From Cocleimonas flava (lineage in GTDB: Bacteria; Pseudomonadota; Gammaproteobacteria; Thiotrichales; Thiotrichaceae), in assembly GCF_004339015.1 (NCBI RefSeq), contig NZ_SMFQ01000002.1:1-64000 (forward strand): a stretch of DNA of 64,000 nt, in the 5' to 3' direction. The notes beneath the pieces are model-generated. The model saw nothing but the letters and a program-made list of their open reading frames with translations. It ran no database searches and was not told the origin of the DNA. Shown one piece after another: positions 54,681 to 62,793 of the stretch (positions within the stretch are counted from its first letter, which is position 1; each line of letters opens with the position of its first letter). The translations under genes were made by a program, and so were the position numbers.

Positions 54681-56664
54681 CGGCAGTTTTACCCTTATCC
54701 AGATCTTCGCCTTTAGGCGATTCAGTCTGGAGTTTTTTAGTTTTTAGGTGTTCGAAAAAGCGCTCAACCACTTCTAGCTTACTGGTTCTAGGGACTCTCG
54801 GCATGCTTTCCAGAAACGTATTTCCATAAGATTTAGTTCGTAAACGCGGATCACAGATCATCAGCAAACCGGTATCGTTATCATCGCGAATAAGACGACC
54901 TACACCCTGTTTAAGCGCAATTACTGCTTGCGGTAGCTGATATTCAAAGAAAGGATTACCACCGGCCTCACGAATACTTTTGATACGCGCTTCAAGAACC
55001 GGATCACCCGGTGATGCAAACGGAAGCTTATCAATAATAACACAGCTTAACGCTTCCCCTCTGACATCAACGCCTTCCCAGAAACTACTGGTTCCCAGTA
55101 AAACGGCATTACCCAATTTACGGAAATTATCGATCATGTCGCCTTGTGATGAATCACCCTGTACCAGAATGGGATAATCGATTTCACCTCGCAACAGTTC
55201 CGCGGCTTCGTTGAGTGCCCGGTAACTGGTGAACAACATAAATGTTCGACCACCACTCGCTTTAATAACAGGGATAGCTGCTTCAACTAACGCAGGCACA
55301 AATTCTGCATTTTGCGGTTCAGGAATATTCGGTGGCGCATAAAGCAAGGAATTGTGCCAATAGTCAAATGGACTATCGAGCAATAATTCCTTCGGTGATT
55401 CCATGCCAATGCGCTGGGTAAAATGATCGAACGATTTTCCGACAGCGATGGTTGCTGAGGTTAAAATCCAGGCGCACGGCCAACTTTCTAAATGTTTTTT
55501 AAACGTATCTGCAATATCTAAAGGTGTTGAAACCAGTGAAAAGGATCTAGTATAGGTTTCATACCATTGAACGGTATTAGCTTTTGGATCATTTAAATTA
55601 CGTAAACGTTCTACCTGAATTTGTATGCGCTCGTAACAAGACTCAAGTCCTTTGCTACGCTCAGCCGCAATTTTTAACTGACTATACAAGGAATCGAGTA
55701 TTTCACTTAAATGCGCAATCTCTTTTTCGATAGCTGGTTTCGTTTTTATTTTATACCACGGCTCACGCAGACCCGGTTTATCCATCGCTAAACGTAAGTC
55801 TAATACGCACTTTTCCAATTCACGCAAATCATCGCGTAAATCCGTCATATCTGCAGCACCACTAAGAACCTCAGCGAGGGTATCCCGGCCTAATTCAATT
55901 AATTGGCGACTACTTAATGTTTCACTAAAAAACGTAGAAGCAACTTCAGGGAGTTGATGTGCCTCATCCAGAATAACCGCATTTGCACTCGGCAATAATT
56001 CGCCAAAACCCTCTTCCTTTAAGGCTAAATCAGCAAAAAATAAATGATGATTAACGACGACAACATCGGCTTCTTGCGCTTCTCTTCGGGCTTTAACCAC
56101 AAAGCAGCTGTCGTAGTCCTCACAATCTGTGCCTAGACAATTATCTGCAGTTGAAGTGACTTGCTGCCAGACTTCAGCATCTCTGGGAACGCTATTAAGT
56201 TCTCCAATATCACCAGAATAGGTCATGACTTCCCAGTCAGCAATTCGCTGCAAATGAGAAATGGTACGGCGATCATCAAATTGACCTTCCGACTGAGCAC
56301 GCCCCAAGCGATACCGACACAGATAATTTGCGCGCCCTTTTAGTAGTGCGATTTGAGTATCAGTTTTTAAGGCATTTTTAACGACGGGCAAATCTTTGGC
56401 AAAAAGTTGGTCTTGTAAGGTTTTGGTCCCTGTTGAAACAATAATTCGACCACCGGAAGCTATCGCCGGCACCAAATACGCAAAGGTTTTACCAACACCT
56501 GTTCCCGCCTCGATAACCGCAGCAGAATGGTTTTGAATCGCTTCGCCAACCGCTTCCATCATTTGCTGTTGTTGATCACGTACCTGAAAACCTGGTATGG
56601 CGGCTGCTAGCGGCCCATCATCACTTAGCAGTTTTTTCCAGTCATCATCTAAGTCAATTCCCAT
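54673..56664 (-). CDS. yoaA: DinG-family ATP-dependent DNA helicase YoaA
   Basis: A 663-residue superfamily 2, XPD-like helicase. Walker A is EAGTGVGKT (52-60) and the DEAH box is ILDEAHQLPE. Four cysteines (NYLCRYR and NCLGTDCEDYDSC) should hold an iron-sulfur cluster. The C-terminal helicase motif QGVGRLIRDDNDTG is present. YoaA acts in repair of stalled replication in E. coli. It follows the LpoP-like gene by one base and overlaps tsaB, so at least three genes are co-transcribed. Confidence 0.9.
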   Translation of the reverse strand: MGIDLDDDWKKLLSDDGPLAAAIPGFQVRDQQQQMMEAVGEAIQNHSAAVIEAGTGVGKTFAYLVPAIASGGRIIVSTGTKTLQDQLFAKDLPVVKNALKTDTQIALLKGRANYLCRYRLGRAQSEGQFDDRRTISHLQRIADWEVMTYSGDIGELNSVPRDAEVWQQVTSTADNCLGTDCEDYDSCFVVKARREAQEADVVVVNHHLFFADLALKEEGFGELLPSANAVILDEAHQLPEVASTFFSETLSSRQLIELGRDTLAEVLSGAADMTDLRDDLRELEKCVLDLRLAMDKPGLREPWYKIKTKPAIEKEIAHLSEILDSLYSQLKIAAERSKGLESCYERIQIQVERLRNLNDPKANTVQWYETYTRSFSLVSTPLDIADTFKKHLESWPCAWILTSATIAVGKSFDHFTQRIGMESPKELLLDSPFDYWHNSLLYAPPNIPEPQNAEFVPALVEAAIPVIKASGGRTFMLFTSYRALNEAAELLRGEIDYPILVQGDSSQGDMIDNFRKLGNAVLLGTSSFWEGVDVRGEALSCVIIDKLPFASPGDPVLEARIKSIREAGGNPFFEYQLPQAVIALKQGVGRLIRDDNDTGLLMICDPRLRTKSYGNTFLESMPRVPRTSKLEVVERFFEHLKTKKLQTESPKGEDLDKGKTADA

Positions 56665-56665
56665 A

Positions 56666-57445
56666 TCAAGGATTTAACTTGATGTAATCAAGCGCTTCTT
56701 TGATAGCAGTGGCGTTACCTGATTTCTCACCTGCTTTTTTAATTAATGCCCAGTTTTGCGCAATCAAATTATCATCGTTTGAATAACGATTAGATTTTTT
56801 AGCCATGGTGATAGCCTGTGTGTAGTCGTTATCTGAGTAATGCGCTTTTGACAGTAAATGCCATAACTCTGGATTCTGAGATTCTATGCGTAAACCTCTT
56901 TCCAGTTTACTCACCGCTGAGCTATTTTTGCCTATTGCCAAATCTGCGCGTGCACCTACCATTAGTGACTTAACCGCAGGTGAGCTACTCGAAGAAGTAT
57001 CAGCAGCCTCCTCTTTCTCTGGACTAGGATTTTCTACCGTAGATGTAATACTCAAAGAATTACTCTCAGGTACCGTTGCATAAGGATCGATATCAACCGT
57101 AGCCTGCTCTTTAGCTTGTTTTTGCAAAAGTTCCTTTGCCTGCATTCTTTCCTCGGCTGTAATGACTTTAACCTGAGGTTTGACCACTTTTGCAACGGGC
57201 GCTTTTTGCACACGCGTCACTTTTTTCGGCTGCGTATAGCGAGGATTATTGACTTGCTGTCGTTTAACTTCAGGAATTTTGGGTAAAGCTCGAGCCTGAG
57301 GTTGTGGTGACTGAAACGAATCGACAACCGAACACCCCGTCACACTCATGAGCAATAATGCCAATCCTACACATTTTACTTTATGGGTAAATTGAAAAAT
57401 GAACTGATAATTAGATGGATTATTGTATTGAGGAAATGTGTTCAT
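56666..57445 (-). CDS. TPR lipoprotein, LpoP-like activator of PBP1b
   Basis: A 259-residue outer-membrane lipoprotein candidate. After a 22-residue polar start, a hydrophobic stretch leads to the lipobox SVTGC (Cys38). A Pro/Lys/Gln-rich linker follows, and a C-terminal TPR-like domain (about 160-258) has LERGLRIESQNPELWHLLSKAHY. In Pseudomonas the TPR lipoprotein LpoP, encoded next to the PBP1b gene, activates it; here the gene directly follows mrcB on the same strand. The ATG at MNTFPQYNN is chosen; an extended frame would start inside a repeat. The LpoP identity is inference from architecture and context. Confidence 0.72.
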   Translation of the reverse strand: MNTFPQYNNPSNYQFIFQFTHKVKCVGLALLLMSVTGCSVVDSFQSPQPQARALPKIPEVKRQQVNNPRYTQPKKVTRVQKAPVAKVVKPQVKVITAEERMQAKELLQKQAKEQATVDIDPYATVPESNSLSITSTVENPSPEKEEAADTSSSSSPAVKSLMVGARADLAIGKNSSAVSKLERGLRIESQNPELWHLLSKAHYSDNDYTQAITMAKKSNRYSNDDNLIAQNWALIKKAGEKSGNATAIKEALDYIKLNP

Positions 57446-57534
57446 GTTGCTTATGCTTTCTCTGGTTTTCATTTTCAGTAAATACAGGGGGCTGTAAATA
57501 CGGGTTTTATAAGGCTTGTAAGAATTATCTTGAT

Positions 57535-57607
57535 CCACCCCCCTACTTTGGGGGCTTTTTTATTTCCAATTTTTGTTGGAAAAAACACGCTATAAGTAGG
57601 GGGGTGT
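57535..57607. repeat. Dispersed G-run repeat, copies R14a and R14b (inverted pair)
   Basis: CACCCCCCTACTT (57536-57548) and AAGTAGGGGGGTG (57594-57606) form a perfect 13-bp inverted repeat around a 45-base spacer that itself contains CCAATTTTTGTTGG. It lies between mrcB and the LpoP-like gene. Confidence 0.92.
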
Positions 57608-57675
57608 ACTTAAATAGAATGAATCAGCGCGGAGTATATTACCAGAAGCTCAATAAGCAACCAATATATGACAGC

Positions 57676-60384
57676 TTATAACTGACCACTCCAAATCGGA
57701 CCATCATCAACAGGTGCTTGTTGTTTTTGTTTATCACTCCATTGAATGGCTTTTTTCTTTGCCAATCCATTACCAGACAAATTCATTTGATCGGTCTGAT
57801 TTCTATTTTGACGATTTTGATTATTAGGTGCTCTATTCGCACTATTGTTGCCTTGCCAAACAGGTGCACCTGCTGAATTATTTGTAGACTCGCTACTAAT
57901 TTCATACTGTATTTCAGGAACGCATTCACTGATTTCGTTAGGCTCTGTTCCCGCAAAGAAAGGCACTGTATGAGATTTCCCACACGATGGATTAAAAATC
58001 AGACCCGTAACCGTATCAACCTTCATAAACTTAATACCTTTAGGTCTAACTGGCTTAAATGGTTTAGTCGGAATCTCTTTCATGAAATCAGCCCATACGC
58101 GTAATGCGCCAGCAGCCCCTGTGAAACCCGTAGGCTTGTTGTCATCCCGTCCGACCCAGACAGACACCACGTGTTGGCCCGTGAACCCAGCGTACCAACT
58201 ATCTACATTTTTATTAGTTGTGCCTGTTTTACCCGCAGAATTTTTCCAAGCAGGCAAGGCATGACTTAAGTAACGTGCCGTGCCTTCTTTGGTGACTTTA
58301 TTCATAGCGTAAGTTAACAAATAAACCGATTCTTCTTTGGCAACCTGTCGAACTTTTAGTGGATAACTCTTGAGCGTTTCACCGTATGAATTCATCACAC
58401 TTCGGATTGCCTTTAACGGCGTATAACTTCCACCAGCTGCCAATGTTTGATAAATCTGTTGCACTTCCATCGGCGTTAACTGCAAAGCGCCCAACAATAA
58501 AGAGGGGTTCTCTGTCACCTCATGATTTAAACCCAGATTATGCAAGGTACGAATAACTTGCTCCAGACCTAAGGTGATGCCAATACGCACCGTTGGCGTA
58601 TTTAGGGATTTAACCAAACCTTCTTCAAATGGAACAATGCCTAAATCTTTTCCGCTATAGTTTTTCGGTTTCCAGGTTTTTGTTTTGGATAAACGAACTG
58701 TCACAGGACCTGCATCAACCGGACTCGCCAAGGTATATTCACCTGACTCAATTGCAGACAGGTAAACCACCGGCTTAATCAACGAGCCGATTTGACGTGA
58801 AGCACTTAAAGCACGGTTATAACCGGCAAAACGTGCATCACGACCACCCACCACAGCCAATACTTCACTGCCCTGAGCGCTACTAACCACCATCGCACCA
58901 TTGAGTTTATCTTTCTCCATGCGCTTGGATTTTTCGAGCTGCTCGATACGTTTCTTTAATACCTTTTCAGCGGTGATTTGAACGATAGGATCCATCGAAG
59001 TAAAGATCAGTAATCCTTCGGAATTCAAATCTTTCTCGTTGTAATCTCTTTGTAATTGCTTACGTACCAGTTCCAAATAAGAAGGAAAAGGACTCACACT
59101 CGGTGGCGCAAAGGTATTCACTCCCAAAGGCTTTTTCTTAAGAACAGCGACTTTCTCTTCTTCCAGAACGCCTTCCCTCGCCATCACATCCAACACTAGG
59201 TTACGACGTTCCATTGCTCTTTTAGGATGAGATCTTGGATTGTAAACCGATGGACCTTTTGCCAATCCAATTAATAGTGCGACCTGTTCTGTGCTTAATT
59301 CACTAATTGGTTTATTGAAATAAAACTGAGACGCTAAACCGAAACCATGTATCGCACGTTTACCGTTTTGCCCCAGATAAATCTCATTCAAATAGGCTTC
59401 GAGAATTTCATCTTTATCGTAATGCACCTCAAGCAGCATCGCCATGATGGCTTCTTGCGCTTTACGCTTATAACTTTTTTCGCTGGTTAAAAAGAAGTTT
59501 TTCACCAACTGTTGCGTCAGCGTACTTGCACCCTGAACTCTTCGACCTGCTTCAGCATTAGCCAAGACAGCACGAACAATAGATTTTGGATTAACCCCAA
59601 AGTGATCGTAAAATTTCTTATCTTCAACAGCAACCAGACCTTTTGCCAGTAGCGGTGTGACGTCATCCAGCTTTACCAAAACGCGGTCTTCATTATGCTG
59701 TGGATAGAAATTACCAATTAAAACAGGCTCGAGTCGCATTAGGGTTAATGGCTCATTGCTTTCTGTATTTGATAGTTTGACGATCTTATCTTTTTTAATC
59801 TGGATACTGATTCTACGTGAAATTTCCTGATCCTGAGCAAACTTAAAACCACGCGTTTGAATAGAGAACAGTCCTTTTTTATCTTTGGTGAATTGTCCCG
59901 TACCGACCAGATGAGTGACATAGCTGTAACCCAGCAATTGAAGTTCTTTCTGTAGATTTTCCGGCTTTAAACTCTGACCTTCGTAAATTTCCAATGGTCT
60001 TGCAAAAACTCGTGCTGGCAATGCCCAACGCTTACCTTCAAACTGCGATCGAACCAGTTCATCCTGTTGTAAAACATAGGCTGCAGTCAGTAATGAACCT
60101 ATCACAATACCGATTAAAATAGCAATTCTGGATACGCGCCATAAACCTTTAAATACGCCTAAGATAATGCCGAATACCGTACGTTTTCTGGGTGGAACAG
60201 CTTGTTCTGTTAAATCAGCGTCTTCTTCTGCCAACGCAAGTGGCTCAAGGTCATCATGCTCAGTGCTGTTATCAACGTCCACAGTGTTTTCGACGTCCAC
60301 AGCATCATCTGCGGAATCGGTAACAATATCTGAAACCTCGGAGAGGTTTAATGTATCAAATGGTTTGTCTTTATTGTCTGACAA
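57676..60384 (-). CDS. mrcB: Bifunctional penicillin-binding protein 1b
   Basis: A class A PBP that polymerises and cross-links peptidoglycan, 902 residues. A long acidic cytoplasmic N-terminus and one TM (about 72-95) lead to a UB2H-like region with KPENLQKELQLLGY. The GT51 domain has the catalytic Glu in AVEDKKFYDHFGV and the QGASTLTQQLVKNFF motif. The transpeptidase domain has SLIK (SRQIGSLIKP) and KTGTT. A Gln/Asn-rich C-terminal tail is longer than in E. coli. The only start possible before an in-frame stop is TTG. The downstream gene probably encodes its lipoprotein activator. Confidence 0.93.
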   Translation of the reverse strand: MSDNKDKPFDTLNLSEVSDIVTDSADDAVDVENTVDVDNSTEHDDLEPLALAEEDADLTEQAVPPRKRTVFGIILGVFKGLWRVSRIAILIGIVIGSLLTAAYVLQQDELVRSQFEGKRWALPARVFARPLEIYEGQSLKPENLQKELQLLGYSYVTHLVGTGQFTKDKKGLFSIQTRGFKFAQDQEISRRISIQIKKDKIVKLSNTESNEPLTLMRLEPVLIGNFYPQHNEDRVLVKLDDVTPLLAKGLVAVEDKKFYDHFGVNPKSIVRAVLANAEAGRRVQGASTLTQQLVKNFFLTSEKSYKRKAQEAIMAMLLEVHYDKDEILEAYLNEIYLGQNGKRAIHGFGLASQFYFNKPISELSTEQVALLIGLAKGPSVYNPRSHPKRAMERRNLVLDVMAREGVLEEEKVAVLKKKPLGVNTFAPPSVSPFPSYLELVRKQLQRDYNEKDLNSEGLLIFTSMDPIVQITAEKVLKKRIEQLEKSKRMEKDKLNGAMVVSSAQGSEVLAVVGGRDARFAGYNRALSASRQIGSLIKPVVYLSAIESGEYTLASPVDAGPVTVRLSKTKTWKPKNYSGKDLGIVPFEEGLVKSLNTPTVRIGITLGLEQVIRTLHNLGLNHEVTENPSLLLGALQLTPMEVQQIYQTLAAGGSYTPLKAIRSVMNSYGETLKSYPLKVRQVAKEESVYLLTYAMNKVTKEGTARYLSHALPAWKNSAGKTGTTNKNVDSWYAGFTGQHVVSVWVGRDDNKPTGFTGAAGALRVWADFMKEIPTKPFKPVRPKGIKFMKVDTVTGLIFNPSCGKSHTVPFFAGTEPNEISECVPEIQYEISSESTNNSAGAPVWQGNNSANRAPNNQNRQNRNQTDQMNLSGNGLAKKKAIQWSDKQKQQAPVDDGPIWSGQL

Positions 60385-60787
60385 AGGAAAGCCCCGGAAA
60401 TATGACTAATAGCTTATGACTGTTTTCAGTTTGTTAAGTTCTAAACTAAACCCTGAAGCAGTTTTCTAATTAGTGTTATGGATTCTACAATAATTTACAC
60501 ATCACTGTATGAGATTATGTTTAAGTTAATTTAATAACCACACTTAAGATTCTCTCAAAAACGCACTGTTACTCATTATTTATTAATTACTAGGTTCAAA
60601 TCATCAAAAATTCATAATGATTAGCAAGCTTAAAATCAATTAAGTTCATTTTGATTCAGCATACAGTAACCATTGACCAAGTACTCTTATCATCTTTAAT
60701 GGTCTCTAATTCATTTACTGAGACTCATTCTTCCTTTCTTATGTGCATTTTATGTGCACAGAAAAATGATAATAAGAGTAAATAGCA
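60385..60787. other. Divergent intergenic region, mrcB / NlpC-P60 gene
   Basis: About 400 AT-rich bases with no credible gene. Near 60739-60760 TTATGTGCA is directly repeated (TTATGTGCATTTTATGTGCA), a possible regulatory site or chance. Promoters of both flanking genes must lie here. Confidence 0.45.
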
Positions 60788-61450
60788 ATGAAGAAATTAA
60801 GCGCCCTGTTAAGCTTAATCGTTTTAACCCAATTAATATCAGCCTGTTCTCAGGGTCGATATACCCATTACCAACAGCCCCAGCGCAATCAACAACAGGC
60901 AGCCGTGCAACAACAAAGCGCACAGCAACAAAGAGCACAGCAACAAGGGCAACGCTACTCACAACAATCACCATCCCGAAGACAGGTGCAAAACTCTGCA
61001 CCACAGTCATCTTCACAGCAGGCATCACGCCCTCAGTTTTCACAGCAGACTCAACAGTCAGCTGTTTATGATGTTAATCCTGCCCGCAACAGAATGGTGC
61101 AAATTGCAACAAGCGCCATAGGAACCCGCTATAAGTGGGGGGGTGACTCACCACAAAAAGGGTTCGATTGCAGTGGACTCATGACGTATGTTCATAAGAA
61201 TGCCTTAGGAATGAATATTCCAAGAACCACTGCAAACCAAAGAGACCGCAGCCGCACCATTCCTTACCAGCAATTACAACCCGGCGATATGCTATTTTTT
61301 AAGACCGGCGCCAGAACCAATCATGTTGGCGTTTACATAGGCAACCGTAAATTTGTGCATGCACCCTCAAGCGGAAAACGCGTCACTGTCGCTTCTATGG
61401 ATAACGCCTATTGGCACAAACGCTTTGTTAAGTTTGGCTCATTTCTTTAA
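60788..61450 (+). CDS. NlpC/P60 cell-wall endopeptidase lipoprotein
   Basis: A 220-residue lipoprotein that cuts peptide cross-links or stems in peptidoglycan. The lipobox is LISAC (Cys20). A Gln-rich linker (about 25-92) precedes the NlpC/P60 domain, with catalytic Cys128 in GFDCSGL, His179 in TNHVGVY and His191 in KFVHAP. It resembles MepS/NlpC of E. coli. The family motif RYKWGG just before the active site is encoded by a near-perfect copy of the dispersed repeat. Confidence 0.9.
   Translation: MKKLSALLSLIVLTQLISACSQGRYTHYQQPQRNQQQAAVQQQSAQQQRAQQQGQRYSQQSPSRRQVQNSAPQSSSQQASRPQFSQQTQQSAVYDVNPARNRMVQIATSAIGTRYKWGGDSPQKGFDCSGLMTYVHKNALGMNIPRTTANQRDRSRTIPYQQLQPGDMLFFKTGARTNHVGVYIGNRKFVHAPSSGKRVTVASMDNAYWHKRFVKFGSFL
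61129..61148 (+). repeat. Dispersed G-run repeat, copy R15, inside the NlpC/P60 gene
   Basis: CGCTATAAGTGGGGGGGTG differs from the intergenic copy R14b (CGCTATAAGTAGGGGGGTG) at a single base. Restoring that base would create an in-frame TAG, so the coding copy keeps the signal as far as the protein allows. Confidence 0.75.
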
Positions 61451-61510
61451 AAGCCAAATATTGTGCTGATTACGTTTAGCTGATCATATCTAATTGTGCG
61501 TTAAGTATTG

Positions 61511-61539
61511 GCACCCCCCTACTTTGGGGCACTTTTTTT
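61511..61539 (-). repeat. Dispersed G-run repeat, copy R16
   Basis: Plus strand: CACCCCCCTACTTTGGGG, then CACTTTTTTT. It lies after the NlpC/P60 gene in terminator orientation. Confidence 0.88.
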
Positions 61540-61743
61540 GAATTCGTTTATACGCTGGCACTATCTTGCCCAGCTATGTTGCCTAGTAAAATTGCCTAGC
61601 TATGCTGCCTAACGTGTTGCCAACAAGGATTTAATTCAATCACCTTGAAATACATGAATATAACCCTATGATAGCTGTGTAATTCTGATAAATATAAACT
61701 ATCATTAGAATTCACAAATTAATTAAATCAAAGGAGATTTACA

Positions 61744-62175
61744 ATGGGTCTATTAAGCTTTGCCAAGAATATTGGTAAGAAAATTTTTGGCAGCGAAGAT
61801 GAAGCGCCAGAAAAATTAAAAAAACATATCGAAGAAGATAACCCTGGTATTAGCAACCTTGAAGTCGACGTTAAAGACGGAGTCGCAACAATCAAAGGCG
61901 AAACAGATGACCCCAGCGCACTGGAAAAAGTCATTCTAATGGCCGGTAATGCTTTAGGCATCGAAGAAGTTCACGCCGATGAAGTCACTGCTCCAGCTCA
62001 AACTGTTACTGTTGAATATTACGAAGTTAAGAAAGGCGATAGCCTTTGGAAAATAGCCCAGAATGCTTATGGAGACGGTAACCGTCACCCTGAAATTTTT
62101 GAAGCTAACAAAGAAGTCATCCAAAACCCTGATCTTATATTCCCGGGTCAAATGCTACGTATTCCTCAAGACTAA
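61744..62175 (+). CDS. kbp: BON-LysM protein, potassium-binding protein Kbp
   Basis: A 143-residue protein with an N-terminal BON-like domain (about 20-85) and a C-terminal LysM domain (about 93-141, YYEVKKGDSLWKIAQNAYG and PGQMLRIPQ). The layout and sequence, including the MGLLSFAKNIGKK start, match E. coli Kbp (YgaU), a cytoplasmic potassium sensor, although LysM domains more often bind peptidoglycan. No signal peptide is seen. An AAAGGAGA site precedes the ATG. A YidB-like gene follows within 75 bases. Confidence 0.87.
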   Translation: MGLLSFAKNIGKKIFGSEDEAPEKLKKHIEEDNPGISNLEVDVKDGVATIKGETDDPSALEKVILMAGNALGIEEVHADEVTAPAQTVTVEYYEVKKGDSLWKIAQNAYGDGNRHPEIFEANKEVIQNPDLIFPGQMLRIPQD

Positions 62176-62246
62176 TTGAACCTAAATTCAACAAGTAACA
62201 CTTATATTTGTTGAAACAAGTATTAATTAATCTAAAGGATAATATT

Positions 62247-62690
62247 ATGGACATGGGCGATCTTTTAAAAATGGGTGCTTCGGCATTTATGAATAGCCAA
62301 CGTAGTGGTGAAGCAGGCAGTGGCCTTGATCTTGGATCTTTAACTTCTGCACTTTCTGGCCTTACTGGCGATAGTGAAGAAGGCGGATTAGACATCGGCT
62401 CTCTGCTTGGCAAAATGCAAAGCGGCGGAATGGCTGAGATGGCTGCTTCTTTCCTTGGAGATGGCGAAAATCAGGAAATGGCAGATAGCGATGTAACTGA
62501 TCTTTTCGGTGCTGACAAAATCTCTGAATTTGCATCACAGTTAGGTATGAGCGAGACAGAAGCTGTCGGCGGATTACGCGATGCGATGCCACAGATGATG
62601 GATCAGGCAAGTAGCGGCGGATCACTTCTCGATTCAATCGGTGGAATCAGCGGCGCTATTGGTCTTGCTGGTAAATTATTCGGAAGATAA
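62247..62690 (+). CDS. YidB-like DUF937 family protein
   Basis: A 147-residue Gly/Met/Ser-rich protein without a signal peptide. The C-terminal half (ISEFASQLGMSETEAVGGL, then the LLDSIGG region) fits the DUF937/YidB pattern; the function of the family is unknown to me. The ATG chosen has AAAGGAT upstream; a longer in-frame start has none. It ends just before a terminator and probably shares a transcript with kbp. Confidence 0.72.
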   Translation: MDMGDLLKMGASAFMNSQRSGEAGSGLDLGSLTSALSGLTGDSEEGGLDIGSLLGKMQSGGMAEMAASFLGDGENQEMADSDVTDLFGADKISEFASQLGMSETEAVGGLRDAMPQMMDQASSGGSLLDSIGGISGAIGLAGKLFGR

Positions 62691-62710
62691 TTCGAATAAT
62701 AAGAAGAATA

Positions 62711-62738
62711 AAAAAACCACCCTACTGGGTGGTTTTTT
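62711..62738. terminator. Rho-independent terminator
   Basis: AAAAAACCACCC pairs with GGGTGGTTTTTT around a TACT loop. It serves the YidB-like gene and, in the other direction, leuA. Confidence 0.93.
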
Positions 62739-62793
62739 TTCGTCTGTACTTTTTAAAGTTTAAACTCACTTCAAACTAAAGATCAGTTAAGTT

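Noticed and set aside
57446-57538. N-terminal extension of the LpoP-like protein
   Set aside because: It would start inside the inverted repeat and place the lipobox too far from the start.
3473-61539. CRISPR array
   Set aside because: Repeat copies are single, kilobases apart, in both orientations and partly in genes; there are no regular spacers or cas genes.
3473-61539. Insertion sequences
   Set aside because: No transposase-like coding region or long terminal repeats accompany any copy.
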